From NCBI GenBank assembly GCA_903905455.1, contig CAIVGN010000192.1, positions 1-64,000 of the forward strand: 64,000 nucleotides of DNA, read 5' to 3'. The notes beneath the pieces were generated by a model. It did no database searches, was not told the DNA's origin, and worked only from the letters and a program-made list of their open reading frames with translations. Each line of letters opens with the position of its first letter. Within the stretch, counting starts at the first letter, position 1. The position numbers and the translations under genes are program-made. Positions 7,712 through 15,061 of this stretch are shown here, in pieces. This stretch comes from an uncultured Archangium sp. GTDB lineage: Bacteria > Myxococcota > Myxococcia > Myxococcales > Myxococcaceae.

Positions 7712-9028
7712 TCACGCGCACCAGGTGCGCACGGCGTCGAGCAGCGCGCCCAGGCCCCGCTCGAAACCCTCGACGGGAATGCGCTCGTCGTCGCCGTGAA
7801 ACAACTCCGAGAACGCGACCTTCGGGGTGGGCGGAAAGACGATGGGCGCGAAGCCGTAATAGGTGGTGCCGAGGCGCGCGAAGGCGGCCGCGTCGGTGAA
7901 GCCGGGGATCAGGTAGGGCACGGGCACACCCGCGGGGTCCATGCGGCGGATCGCGTCGCACAGCACCTGGAACATCGGCGTCGCGTGGGACGCTTCGACC
8001 GGCTCGAGCGAGCGCAGCACCTCGAGGGTCACCTTCGGGCCCAGCACCTCCTGCACCTCGCGCAGCACGTCCTCCACCCGTTGCCCGGGCAGCGAGCGGC
8101 CGTCGATCTCCGCCTCGGCGTGCGAGGGGATGACGTTGGTCTTGCTGCCGGCGCGCAGCACCGTGGGCGTCGCCGTGTTGCGCAGCACCGCGCTCATGGC
8201 CCGCGCCGTGCTGCGATCCGGGAAGAGCCCCAGCACCCGGTCGGCGAGCTTCGGCTGGAGCAACAGCGGCAAGAGCGTGCGCGTGAGGAACGGCTGGGTG
8301 GCGGCCATGCCCTCGAGGAACGAGGCGAGGGCCGGCGTGGGGTGCACCGGCAAGGCGTCGGGGACCAACTTCGCGAGCGCGGCGGCGAGGCCCACCACCG
8401 CGTTGTCTTCGCGGGGCATGCTCCCGTGACCCGGCGTGCCTTCGACGCGGGCCTTCATCCACACCATGCCCTTCTGCGCGACCTGGATGGGGTACAGCCG
8501 CGCGCTGCCCATCTGCAGCGTGAAGCCGCCGATCTCCCCCAGCGCGTACTCGGCGCGCACTTCTTCGGGGTGATGGTCGACGAGGTACTGGCTCCCCAGG
8601 GCGCAGCCGGCCTCCTCGTCGGCCACGGCGGCGAAGATGACGTCGCGCTCGAGCAGCTTCCCTTCGCGCTTGAGCACGCGCAGCACCGTGGCGCTCATGG
8701 CGGCCATGTTCTTCATGTCGACGGTGCCGCGGCCGTAGAGCCAGCCGTCGTCGATGACTGCGCCGAAGGGCGGGTGCTTCCACCGGCTCGGCTCCGCGGG
8801 CACCACGTCGAGGTGGGCGGTCAGCAGCAGCGGCGGCTTCTTCCCCGTGCCCTTGAGCCGCACCACGAGGTTCGTGCGCCGCGGGCCGGCGTCGATGAGC
8901 TTGGGCTCGAAGCCGTCGGCCGCCAGGGTGTCGGCCAGCAACACCGCCGCGTCGTACTCGTTGCCCGGGGGGTTGGTGGTGTCGATGCGCAGCAGCGCGC
9001 GGAAGAGCTCGAGGGCTTCCTTCTGCAT
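7712..9028 (-). CDS. M20 family metallopeptidase (ArgE/DapE/CPG2-like)
   Basis: This 438-residue zinc peptidase of the M20 family has metal ligands and catalytic residues in their usual order: His72 and Asp74 in TAHLDVVP, Asp104 in YGRGTVDMK, the Glu pair 138-139 in VADEEAG, and a C-terminal FHGDDERI His. The lid/dimerisation domain lies between about 190 and 320, with TPGHGSMP. There is no signal peptide. Members hydrolyse dipeptides or remove acyl groups from amino acids; annotation as Gly-X carboxypeptidase or aminoacylase is possible. It faces the TMEM175-type gene divergently with 53 bases between starts. Confidence 0.9.
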   Translation of the reverse strand: MQKEALELFRALLRIDTTNPPGNEYDAAVLLADTLAADGFEPKLIDAGPRRTNLVVRLKGTGKKPPLLLTAHLDVVPAEPSRWKHPPFGAVIDDGWLYGRGTVDMKNMAAMSATVLRVLKREGKLLERDVIFAAVADEEAGCALGSQYLVDHHPEEVRAEYALGEIGGFTLQMGSARLYPIQVAQKGMVWMKARVEGTPGHGSMPREDNAVVGLAAALAKLVPDALPVHPTPALASFLEGMAATQPFLTRTLLPLLLQPKLADRVLGLFPDRSTARAMSAVLRNTATPTVLRAGSKTNVIPSHAEAEIDGRSLPGQRVEDVLREVQEVLGPKVTLEVLRSLEPVEASHATPMFQVLCDAIRRMDPAGVPVPYLIPGFTDAAAFARLGTTYYGFAPIVFPPTPKVAFSELFHGDDERIPVEGFERGLGALLDAVRTWCA

Positions 9029-9081
9029 GCGCGCGACGGTACGCGCACCGGGCAGGGGCAGCTGCTATTTCTCGCGCCTCC

Positions 9082-9657
9082 ATGCACAAGGGACGACTCG
9101 AGGCCTTCAGCGACGGCGTGTTCGCCATCATCATCACCATCATGGTGCTCGAGCTGAAGGCCCCCCACGAGGCGACCTTCGCGGCGCTGGCTGCGCTCGG
9201 GTCCAAGTTCTCGAGCTACCTCCTGAGCTTCGTCTTCGTGGGCATCTACTGGAACAACCACCACCACCTGCTGCAGGCCACCCGGCACGTCGATGGCCGC
9301 GCGCTGTGGGCCAACATGCACCTGCTGTTCTGGCTCTCGCTGGTGCCCTTCGTCACCGACTTCATGGGCGAGAATCACTTCGCCCCGCTCGCGGTCGCGC
9401 TCTACGCGGCGGTGTTGCTGGTCTCGGGTGGGGCGTACTGGCTGTTGGCGCAGGCCCTCATCTCGACCAACGGCGCCGACTCCCCGCTCGCCGTGGCCCT
9501 CGGAAAGGACCGCAAGGGCTTCATCTCCATGGGCTGCTACGTGGCCGCGGTCGCCCTGGCGTGGGTCTCGGTGTGGGTCTCGGGGGCCCTGTTGATCTTC
9601 GTGGCGCTGATGTGGCTGGTGCCCGACCCGCGCATCGAGAAGACGCTGGGTCGCTGA
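9082..9657 (+). CDS. TMEM175/DUF1211 family potassium channel-like membrane protein
   Basis: This 191-residue protein has about six hydrophobic helices and begins with RLEAFSDGVFAIIITI, the RxxxFSDxxxA signature of TM1 in the TMEM175 family. Bacterial members form tetramers with one six-helix repeat per chain and conduct potassium. The second helix block carries IYWNNHHHLL. Length and topology are typical of prokaryotic members. It is convergent with the alginate-lyase-like gene, with 7 bases between stops. Confidence 0.85.
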   Translation: MHKGRLEAFSDGVFAIIITIMVLELKAPHEATFAALAALGSKFSSYLLSFVFVGIYWNNHHHLLQATRHVDGRALWANMHLLFWLSLVPFVTDFMGENHFAPLAVALYAAVLLVSGGAYWLLAQALISTNGADSPLAVALGKDRKGFISMGCYVAAVALAWVSVWVSGALLIFVALMWLVPDPRIEKTLGR

Positions 9658-9664
9658 GCAAGCG

Positions 9665-10828
9665 TCAGGCCGCGCGCGCGGGCCAGCGCAACGACGCGCC
9701 GAGTTCATTGCGCACGCCTGCATTCCTCGCCTCGGAGCCGCCGGACCACGCGCGCACCGCAGGAAAAAACGCCCGGGCCCGCTGGAGCAGCGCGTCGGCC
9801 TCGTGGGGATCCCACTGGTGGGGGGCGTACTTCGTCTCGCCGTTCGCGGCGCGGTAGCGGTCGAAGGCCACCTGCGTGTTCTTGAACTCGAGGTGCTTCT
9901 TCTGGCCGAGGTAGTACGGCTTCACGAAGGCGAAGGTCTTCTCGATGCGCGCCTTCGAGGTGTCGCTCACCGCGCCCGGCGCGTACATCGCGAGGTCGAG
10001 CAGGGCCTCGGAGTTGTACAGGTGGTAGTGGAACGAGTCGCGGTGGTGGAAGTCGAGCGACGAGCCATCGCTGCGGATGGTCTCCTTGAGCAGCGTGTCG
10101 AGCTCGTGGCGCACCTTGCCCAGCGCCGCCTGGTCACCGACCGCCGTGGCCGCCGCCCCGCGGATCTGCAGGCTGAAGGTCTTCCAGTTGTTGATCTTGC
10201 ACATGCCCTGGAGCGGAAAGTGCTCGGCCGCGGGCACGAAGGAGTGGATCCACTTGCGCACCGTCTGCTGCTGCGCCGCCGACATCAGGGGCATCACCAG
10301 GTCGGCCGCCTGGAACATCGAGAGGAACTTCTGCTCGTTGATGGGGTTCCCGTTGGGCTTGTACTTCGTGGCCCAGCTCATCAGCGTCGAGATGGCGGCC
10401 TTCTGCGCCGCGGGCTGCAGCGCGGGCGGGCCCATGCGCGCCGCCACGGCCCAGGCGTAGACGTCGTCGAAGCGGCGGGTGACTGCGCCGGTCTTCTGCT
10501 TGCGCGGGTCGCTGGCCAGCAGGCCCTCGCTGTACAGGTGGGCGAGCGTCGGCAGCGGCGTGCCCACGGTGTCCTTCGCCTTCTTCATCACCACGCGGAG
10601 ATCGTGGGCCAGGGCCGGGCTCGTCGTGGCGGCCTGCGCGAGGGCGGCGGGCGTCCAGGGCTTGCGCGTCGTCGGGTCGAGGCCCCACGAGAAGTGACCC
10701 AGGGCCTGCTGGTACCCCCGCGGCATCGCGGCCGGTGCCGTCGGAGCCGCCACCACCGGAGCAGCAGGGGCAGGAGTCACGGCGGCAGCGGGCTTCGATC
10801 GACCTGGGCCGACGAGGGGGGCGGGCAT
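9665..10828 (-). CDS. Alginate lyase-like (alpha/alpha toroid) protein
   Basis: This 387-residue protein has a Pro/Ala-rich N-terminal 35 residues followed by a helical domain with NNWKTFSLQIRGAAATAVGD and HHRDSFHYHLYNSEALLDLA. The paired Asn-Asn and the His/Tyr cluster resemble the catalytic arrangement of alginate-lyase-family alpha/alpha toroids, where Asn, His, Arg and Tyr act in beta-elimination. No convincing signal peptide is visible from this ATG, which is odd for a polysaccharide lyase. A start further in or export by another route would change that. The assignment is by motif resemblance only and the polysaccharide is unknown. Confidence 0.55.
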   Translation of the reverse strand: MPAPLVGPGRSKPAAAVTPAPAAPVVAAPTAPAAMPRGYQQALGHFSWGLDPTTRKPWTPAALAQAATTSPALAHDLRVVMKKAKDTVGTPLPTLAHLYSEGLLASDPRKQKTGAVTRRFDDVYAWAVAARMGPPALQPAAQKAAISTLMSWATKYKPNGNPINEQKFLSMFQAADLVMPLMSAAQQQTVRKWIHSFVPAAEHFPLQGMCKINNWKTFSLQIRGAAATAVGDQAALGKVRHELDTLLKETIRSDGSSLDFHHRDSFHYHLYNSEALLDLAMYAPGAVSDTSKARIEKTFAFVKPYYLGQKKHLEFKNTQVAFDRYRAANGETKYAPHQWDPHEADALLQRARAFFPAVRAWSGGSEARNAGVRNELGASLRWPARAA

Positions 10829-10911
10829 GAAGCAGTATCGTACCGAAGCCCGCTCGGTCCCTGGAAGCGTCTGTCAGCGCCGCTGACGTTTCGGCCGGAT
10901 TTCGGGGCGAA

Positions 10912-11997
10912 TTACAGCGAAAGCACGCCCGAGGCGGTGGTCATCAGGGCCACGCGGCGCTTGGTCACGGGGCTGCTGCCGTCGATGAGCGCCCGGGTCT
11001 CGTCGAGCACGCGGGTCAGCGGGAAGCGCATCACCGAGCTGTCGGCGGTGGCGATGCCGCCGGGCACCGGGGGCATCCAGCCGACCATCTCGTCGCTCGC
11101 GCCCTCGAGCAGCGAGTTGAGCGCGCCGAAGCCCAAGCGGCCGGCGACCGCGCGATCGGCGTAGCTGGGGTTGCCGCCGCGCACCACGTGGCCCAGCACG
11201 GTGGCGCGGATCTCGAGGGTGGGGAGCTCGACCTTCATGCGCTCTTCGGTCATGCGCACCAGCCGGGTACAGGGCACGGTCACGCCCTCGGCCTTGATGA
11301 TCAGGATGCGCCGCTTGCCGCGCGCGAAGCCGGTGTTGATCACCTGCCGGATGTCGTCGATGAGCTGGTCTTCGGTCTTGCCGGACTCGCGGATCAACAC
11401 CGCGTCGGCGGCCATGGCGACCGCGGAGGCCATCGCCAGGTAGCCGCAGTCGCGCCCCATCACTTCGACCACGAAGGCCCGGCGGTGGGCGCGGGCGGTG
11501 TCGCTGATGCGATCGCACGCCTCGACGATGGTGTTGAGCGCGGTGTCCACGCCCAGCGAGGTGGCCGTGCACCCGATGTCGTTGTCGATGGAGCCGGGGA
11601 TGCCCATCACCTTGATGCCCGACTCGGTGGCGAAGGCGTGCGCGCCGGTGAGGCTGCCGTTCCCGCCGATGACGATGAGCCCGTCGGCGCCCAGCTTGCG
11701 CAGCTCGGACGCCGACTTCGCGCGACCCTCGACTTCGCGAAACCGCGCGCTGCGGGCCGAGCCGATGAGCGTGCCACCCTGCCCGCCCGCCGCGTCGACC
11801 TCGATGTCCACGGTCAGCGTGCCGTCGCTGAGCACCTTCGTCAGCTCGCGGAACTGGCCGTCGATCAGCCCGTCGTAGCCCTCGAGGCTGCCGAAGACCT
11901 GCAGGCCCTGCGCGGCGCCCAGCTTGGCGACGGCGCGCAACGCGGCGTTCATACCCGGGGAGTCACCACCTGAGGTCAAGACGACGATGCGCTTCAT
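10912..11997 (-). CDS. pfkA: 6-phosphofructokinase
   Basis: This 361-residue enzyme is of the PfkA family (fructose-6-phosphate to fructose-1,6-bisphosphate, glycolysis, cytoplasm). Visible are TSGGDSPGMNAA at 8-19, IGGNGSLTGA at 110-119, the catalytic PGSIDNDI (Asp138 as base), MGRDCGY and GHVVRGGNP. The phosphate-donor loop has Gly114 where pyrophosphate-dependent enzymes carry Asp, consistent with ATP use, but Asn113 replaces the common Asp of GGDGS. The ATG at 11997 has a GAGGGGAA ribosome-binding site upstream. It is slightly longer than the classic 320-residue E. coli enzyme. Confidence 0.93.
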   Translation of the reverse strand: MKRIVVLTSGGDSPGMNAALRAVAKLGAAQGLQVFGSLEGYDGLIDGQFRELTKVLSDGTLTVDIEVDAAGGQGGTLIGSARSARFREVEGRAKSASELRKLGADGLIVIGGNGSLTGAHAFATESGIKVMGIPGSIDNDIGCTATSLGVDTALNTIVEACDRISDTARAHRRAFVVEVMGRDCGYLAMASAVAMAADAVLIRESGKTEDQLIDDIRQVINTGFARGKRRILIIKAEGVTVPCTRLVRMTEERMKVELPTLEIRATVLGHVVRGGNPSYADRAVAGRLGFGALNSLLEGASDEMVGWMPPVPGGIATADSSVMRFPLTRVLDETRALIDGSSPVTKRRVALMTTASGVLSL

Positions 11998-12055
11998 GCG
12001 TTCCCCTCCCGGGACGAGCAGCGGGGGGGAGGCTACAACGAGTCGAGCCCAGCGC

Positions 12056-12481
12056 TCAGCTCGCCTTGCGCTCGAGATCATCGAGGCGGTCTTCAATCGA
12101 CTCGAAGCGGCTACGGCTGCCGTCGGCGAAGGACGCCAACAAGCGCGCGACCTGGCCCAGCTGTTGCTCCATGACTCTCGACAGCTTCGCGCTCGCGAGC
12201 AGTTGCTCGGCCTGCTGCTTCAGGTCCTCGTCGAGTTCGTCGACGCGCGTCGAGACCCCACCCAAGCGGGTCGAGATGACATCCACCCGATGCGAGAGCT
12301 CGCGAAACCCGTGCGCAAGATCCGCCATCTGCAGCGACAGCCCGTGCACCCTGGTGCTCGTGCCCATCGCCAGCGTCGCGATGGCCTCGATCTTCTCGGC
12401 GTGTGCGCTCGTCGTCCGCTCGAGCTTCGCCACCGCGTCCAGCAACGCCACCACCACTTCCCGCCCCTTGACCCTCGCCAT
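12056..12481 (-). CDS. Small coiled-coil protein of unknown function
   Basis: This 141-residue soluble protein is almost entirely heptad-patterned helix (for example 35-135, with repeated L/V-x3-L and THRV..L motifs), so it is predicted to form an elongated coiled coil. There is no signal peptide or membrane anchor. Composition and codon use match real genes here, and it has an ATG. It lies 58 bases upstream of the pfkA start on the same strand and downstream of the BASS transporter. Function not recognised. Confidence 0.65.
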   Translation of the reverse strand: MARVKGREVVVALLDAVAKLERTTSAHAEKIEAIATLAMGTSTRVHGLSLQMADLAHGFRELSHRVDVISTRLGGVSTRVDELDEDLKQQAEQLLASAKLSRVMEQQLGQVARLLASFADGSRSRFESIEDRLDDLERKAS

Positions 12482-12556
12482 CCTGCGCCTCCGTGCGTGT
12501 TGAACGGGCGTGAGTCGAGCGGCGGGGTCCGACAGGCGGCGGGGCGTGGCTCGAAG

Positions 12557-13459
12557 CTAATTGATCTCCGCGGCCGCCGAGAAGCCGGCCTGGGCCGTCT
12601 TGAGGCGCCGGCTGACCACCGCCCCGAAGGCCGCCGCGGTGAAGAACATGATCAGGCTGTAGATCGCCGGGGGCACGGCCATGGTCGAGTTGTTCAGCAG
12701 CAACGGGCTCGAGGCGATGGCGATGGCCAGGGTGCCGTTGTGGATGCCGATCTCCATGCCGATGGCCACGGCCTGCTTCTCCGGCAGGCGCGCGAGCAGG
12801 GGCACGAGGTACCCGACGGCCAGGCTCGCGAGGTTGAAGGCCAGCGCCGGCAGGCCCACGAGCTGGAGGTACTCGACGAGGTGGGCCCGCTCCTTGAGCA
12901 CGGTGGCGAGCACCACCACGAGCAACAGCACCGCCGACATGATGCGCACCGGGCTGTTGAGCCGCGCGGCGACCTTCGGCGCCCGGGCGTGCACCACCAT
13001 GCCCAGGGCCACCGGCACCAGCACGATGGCGAAGACCTGCAGCACCTTGTCGAGTTGCAGCGGGATGGTCTTGCCCCCGCCCAGGAAGGCCTCGAGCGAG
13101 AACTGGATGATCAACGGCAGCGTCAGCAACGAGAGCACGCTGTTGACCGCGGTCAGCGTGATGTTGAGCGCCACGTCGCCGCGCGCCAGGTGGCTGAAGA
13201 GGTTGGCCGTCGCCCCGCCAGGTGACGCCGCGAGCAACATCAGGCCCACCGCCAGCTCGGGCGGCAGGGCAAAGGCGCGGGCGATGCCGAAACACACCGC
13301 GGGCAACAACACCATCTGGCACGCGAGCCCGACCAGGACCGCCTTCGGGTAGCGCACCACGCGCTGAAAGTCGGCGACCTTCAGCGACAGGCCGAGGCCG
13401 AGCATGATCACGCCCAGCGAGATCGGCAGGAACACCACGGTCAGGACACTGGACTGCAT
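12557..13459 (-). CDS. Bile acid:sodium symporter (BASS) family transporter
   Basis: This 300-residue membrane protein has about nine or ten hydrophobic helices. It carries the BASS-family LMLLAASPGGATANLFSHLA block (about 91-110, first discontinuous helix) and the second crossover EIGIHNGTLAIA (about 227-238), where sodium and substrate bind. The family imports bile acids, pantoate, pyruvate or other organic anions with sodium; the substrate here is unknown. ATG 13459 is preceded by a GAGGGGGC ribosome-binding site. Confidence 0.88.
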   Translation of the reverse strand: MQSSVLTVVFLPISLGVIMLGLGLSLKVADFQRVVRYPKAVLVGLACQMVLLPAVCFGIARAFALPPELAVGLMLLAASPGGATANLFSHLARGDVALNITLTAVNSVLSLLTLPLIIQFSLEAFLGGGKTIPLQLDKVLQVFAIVLVPVALGMVVHARAPKVAARLNSPVRIMSAVLLLVVVLATVLKERAHLVEYLQLVGLPALAFNLASLAVGYLVPLLARLPEKQAVAIGMEIGIHNGTLAIAIASSPLLLNNSTMAVPPAIYSLIMFFTAAAFGAVVSRRLKTAQAGFSAAAEIN

Positions 13460-13520
13460 GGGAAGCCCCCTCGGGCGCAAGACGAAGGGGCCACTCCTAC
13501 CCCACGACACCGGCTCAGGG

Positions 13521-14297
13521 CTACGGGGCCGGCTGCGCCACGACGTTGCCGTCGAGGTTCACGGCGGTCTGGGCGAGCAGCCGGCCGTTGACCGACGCCC
13601 CGGTACCCAGGGTGATCGCCGTCTGCGAGAGGACGACACCTTCGAGGTGCGAGGTCGTGCCCAGCTCCACGCGACCTTCGACCTGCCAGAAGACGTTCTT
13701 CGGCAACGCCCCGCCCTGGAGCAGCACGCTCACCCCGTTGCGCACCGTCAGGTCCTGCGCGACCTGGAAGACCCACACGTCGCTCGCGCTGCCCCGCAGG
13801 GTCACGTTGGTCGGCACGAGCAGGCCGGTGCCCCACTTGTAGACGCCCGGGGTCAACGTCATGCCTCCGATGTTGCCCGCGCCCAGCTCGGTGACGCTCG
13901 GCGCCCGCCCGGCCGCGGCGGTGAACGCGAGCTCCATGTCCCCGACCGCGGTGGTCAGGCGCGCCGCGGTGGGCGGCGTGGAGTCGGCCGCGTAGAGCTT
14001 GCCGGTCACCTGGGTCGACGTGGCGAAGGTGTTGGTCGCGTCGGCCACCATCGAGAAGCCCGTGAGGAAGGTCGCGGCCGCGGGGCTGACGCCGACGTCG
14101 CCGGTCACCGCCGAAATGGGCACGGTCGACACCCCGCTCTTGGCCAGCACCACGAAGCTGCCCGCGACGCCGAGGGGGACCGCGCTCGTGGTGGGGTCGC
14201 CACCGTCGGCCAACTTGCCCGCGTCGAGTGTCTCCTCCACGGGGCGACAACCGACGAGGGCGACCAGACAGCTGACCCAGAGAAGGGATTGGTTCAT
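13521..14297 (-). CDS. DUF3494 (ice-binding-like) lipoprotein
   Basis: This 258-residue protein begins with a lipoprotein signal ending in LVALVGC (Cys17) and a short acidic linker. The DUF3494 beta-solenoid domain follows (about 42-258). The domain shows the family hallmarks VTGDVGVSP, NIGGMTLTPGVYKW, VFWQVEG, LGTTSHLEGVVLSQTAITLGTGASVNGRLLAQTAVNLDGN. DUF3494 proteins bind ice or act as surface adhesins; the role in myxobacteria is not known. The ATG must be the true start, because no other start precedes the lipobox. It sits 2 bases after the predicted sigma-54 start site, so the mRNA would be leaderless. One of four DUF3494 genes in this window. Confidence 0.88.
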   Translation of the reverse strand: MNQSLLWVSCLVALVGCRPVEETLDAGKLADGGDPTTSAVPLGVAGSFVVLAKSGVSTVPISAVTGDVGVSPAAATFLTGFSMVADATNTFATSTQVTGKLYAADSTPPTAARLTTAVGDMELAFTAAAGRAPSVTELGAGNIGGMTLTPGVYKWGTGLLVPTNVTLRGSASDVWVFQVAQDLTVRNGVSVLLQGGALPKNVFWQVEGRVELGTTSHLEGVVLSQTAITLGTGASVNGRLLAQTAVNLDGNVVAQPAP

Positions 14298-14309
14298 GCG
14301 GCCGCCCTG

Positions 14310-14325
14310 AGCACCATCGGTGCCA
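14310..14325 (-). promoter_or_regulatory. Sigma-54 promoter of the DUF3494 lipoprotein gene
   Basis: On the minus strand 14325-14310 reads TGGCACCGATGGTGCT: a perfect TGGCAC -24 element, GG-N10-GC spacing and GTGCT at -12. The predicted start is 14299, 2 bases before the ATG at 14297. The shared palindrome centred at 14406 lies 107 bp upstream. Confidence 0.7.
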
Positions 14326-14398
14326 CCAGCGGGGCCGACTCGTTGCCTGCGCTTACCTGTGTCAGCGAGCCGGCCTTCATCAGGAATGAAATCGACCT

Positions 14399-14413
14399 CC
14401 ATCACCTTGATGG
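14399..14413. promoter_or_regulatory. Enhancer (UAS) palindrome shared by two divergent sigma-54 promoters
   Basis: CCATCA-CCT-TGATGG is a perfect 6+6 inverted repeat with a 3-base centre. It lies between the divergent genes at 13521-14297 and 14495-15061. Its centre (14406) is 87 bp from the rightward and 107 bp from the leftward predicted start. Related palindromes lie at 23236, 26209 and 28244. Confidence 0.65.
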
Positions 14414-14466
14414 ACCGACGGGAGGACCGTGGCGGCAAGCCACCTCAATTGCTGGGGAGGTGCCGG

Positions 14467-14482
14467 TGGCCCGAATGGTGCT
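14467..14482 (+). promoter_or_regulatory. Sigma-54 promoter of the beta-barrel/kinase/cyclase operon
   Basis: TGGCCCGAATGGTGCT has GG-N10-GC spacing. The spacer bases CGAAT are shared with the promoters at 23184 and 26156. The predicted start is 14493, 2 bases before the first ATG (14495). Confidence 0.7.
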
Positions 14483-14494
14483 CAGTGACCGCGC

Positions 14495-15061
14495 ATGATG
14501 CCGTCAAACGAAACCAGGGCAGGCGCGGGGCGCACCACCTTCGGGCAGATCGCCAGGCGCTGTGCCGTCGCACTGGCCGCCGTCGCCGTCATGGGATCGA
14601 GCCCGGTGCAGGCCCACCCGGAGCGCCCCAACCTCCTGCTGCTCAACGTGGGGGATCTCCTCGGCGGCGTGGTGTCGGTCGAGTACGAGCGCGCGTTGGC
14701 CTCGTGGTTCGGGCTGACCGCGGGCGTCTCGGTGTGGACCTTTCGCGGCCTCTACACCCCGCTGGGTGAGCCGGCCTACACCGGCATCAGCCCCGAGCTG
14801 GGCGCCCGCTTTCACTTCATTCGCGACGCCCCGGGAGGGCTGTGGTTCGGCCCGACGCTGAGCGCGGGCTACCTCTTCTCGAGCTCCACGGGGACGTTGA
14901 ACCGGGTCTGGTCCTGGGGCGTGGGCGCCGCGGTCGGCTACAACTTCATCTTCGGCAGGCACTTCACCTTCCAGCTCGGCGTGGGTGGTGGCTTCACCGA
15001 CTACGGAGATCGCATCGTCTGGTCGCCCCGGCTCCGGCTGGGCCTGGGCGTGGCCTTTTGA
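14495..15061 (+). CDS. Outer-membrane beta-barrel protein
   Basis: The protein is 188 residues. An N-terminal signal peptide, RRCAVALAAVAVMGSSPVQA, starts near residue 20, so translation must begin upstream at ATG 14495 or 14498. The mature part has alternating strands with aromatic girdles (VSVEYERALASWFGL, LGARFHFI, GPTLSAGYLF, AVGYNFIFGRHFTFQLGVGGG) and ends in GLGVAF, with the C-terminal Phe typical of outer-membrane barrels inserted by BamA. It is probably an eight-stranded barrel, similar in style to DUF3575 or OmpW-like proteins. It is first in an operon with a hybrid kinase whose start overlaps its stop. Confidence 0.75.
   Translation: MMPSNETRAGAGRTTFGQIARRCAVALAAVAVMGSSPVQAHPERPNLLLLNVGDLLGGVVSVEYERALASWFGLTAGVSVWTFRGLYTPLGEPAYTGISPELGARFHFIRDAPGGLWFGPTLSAGYLFSSSTGTLNRVWSWGVGAAVGYNFIFGRHFTFQLGVGGGFTDYGDRIVWSPRLRLGLGVAF

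Noticed and set aside
10872-10888. Small hairpin GTCAGC-GCC-GCTGAC after pfkA
   Set aside because: A 6-bp stem without a T-run is too weak to call a terminator.
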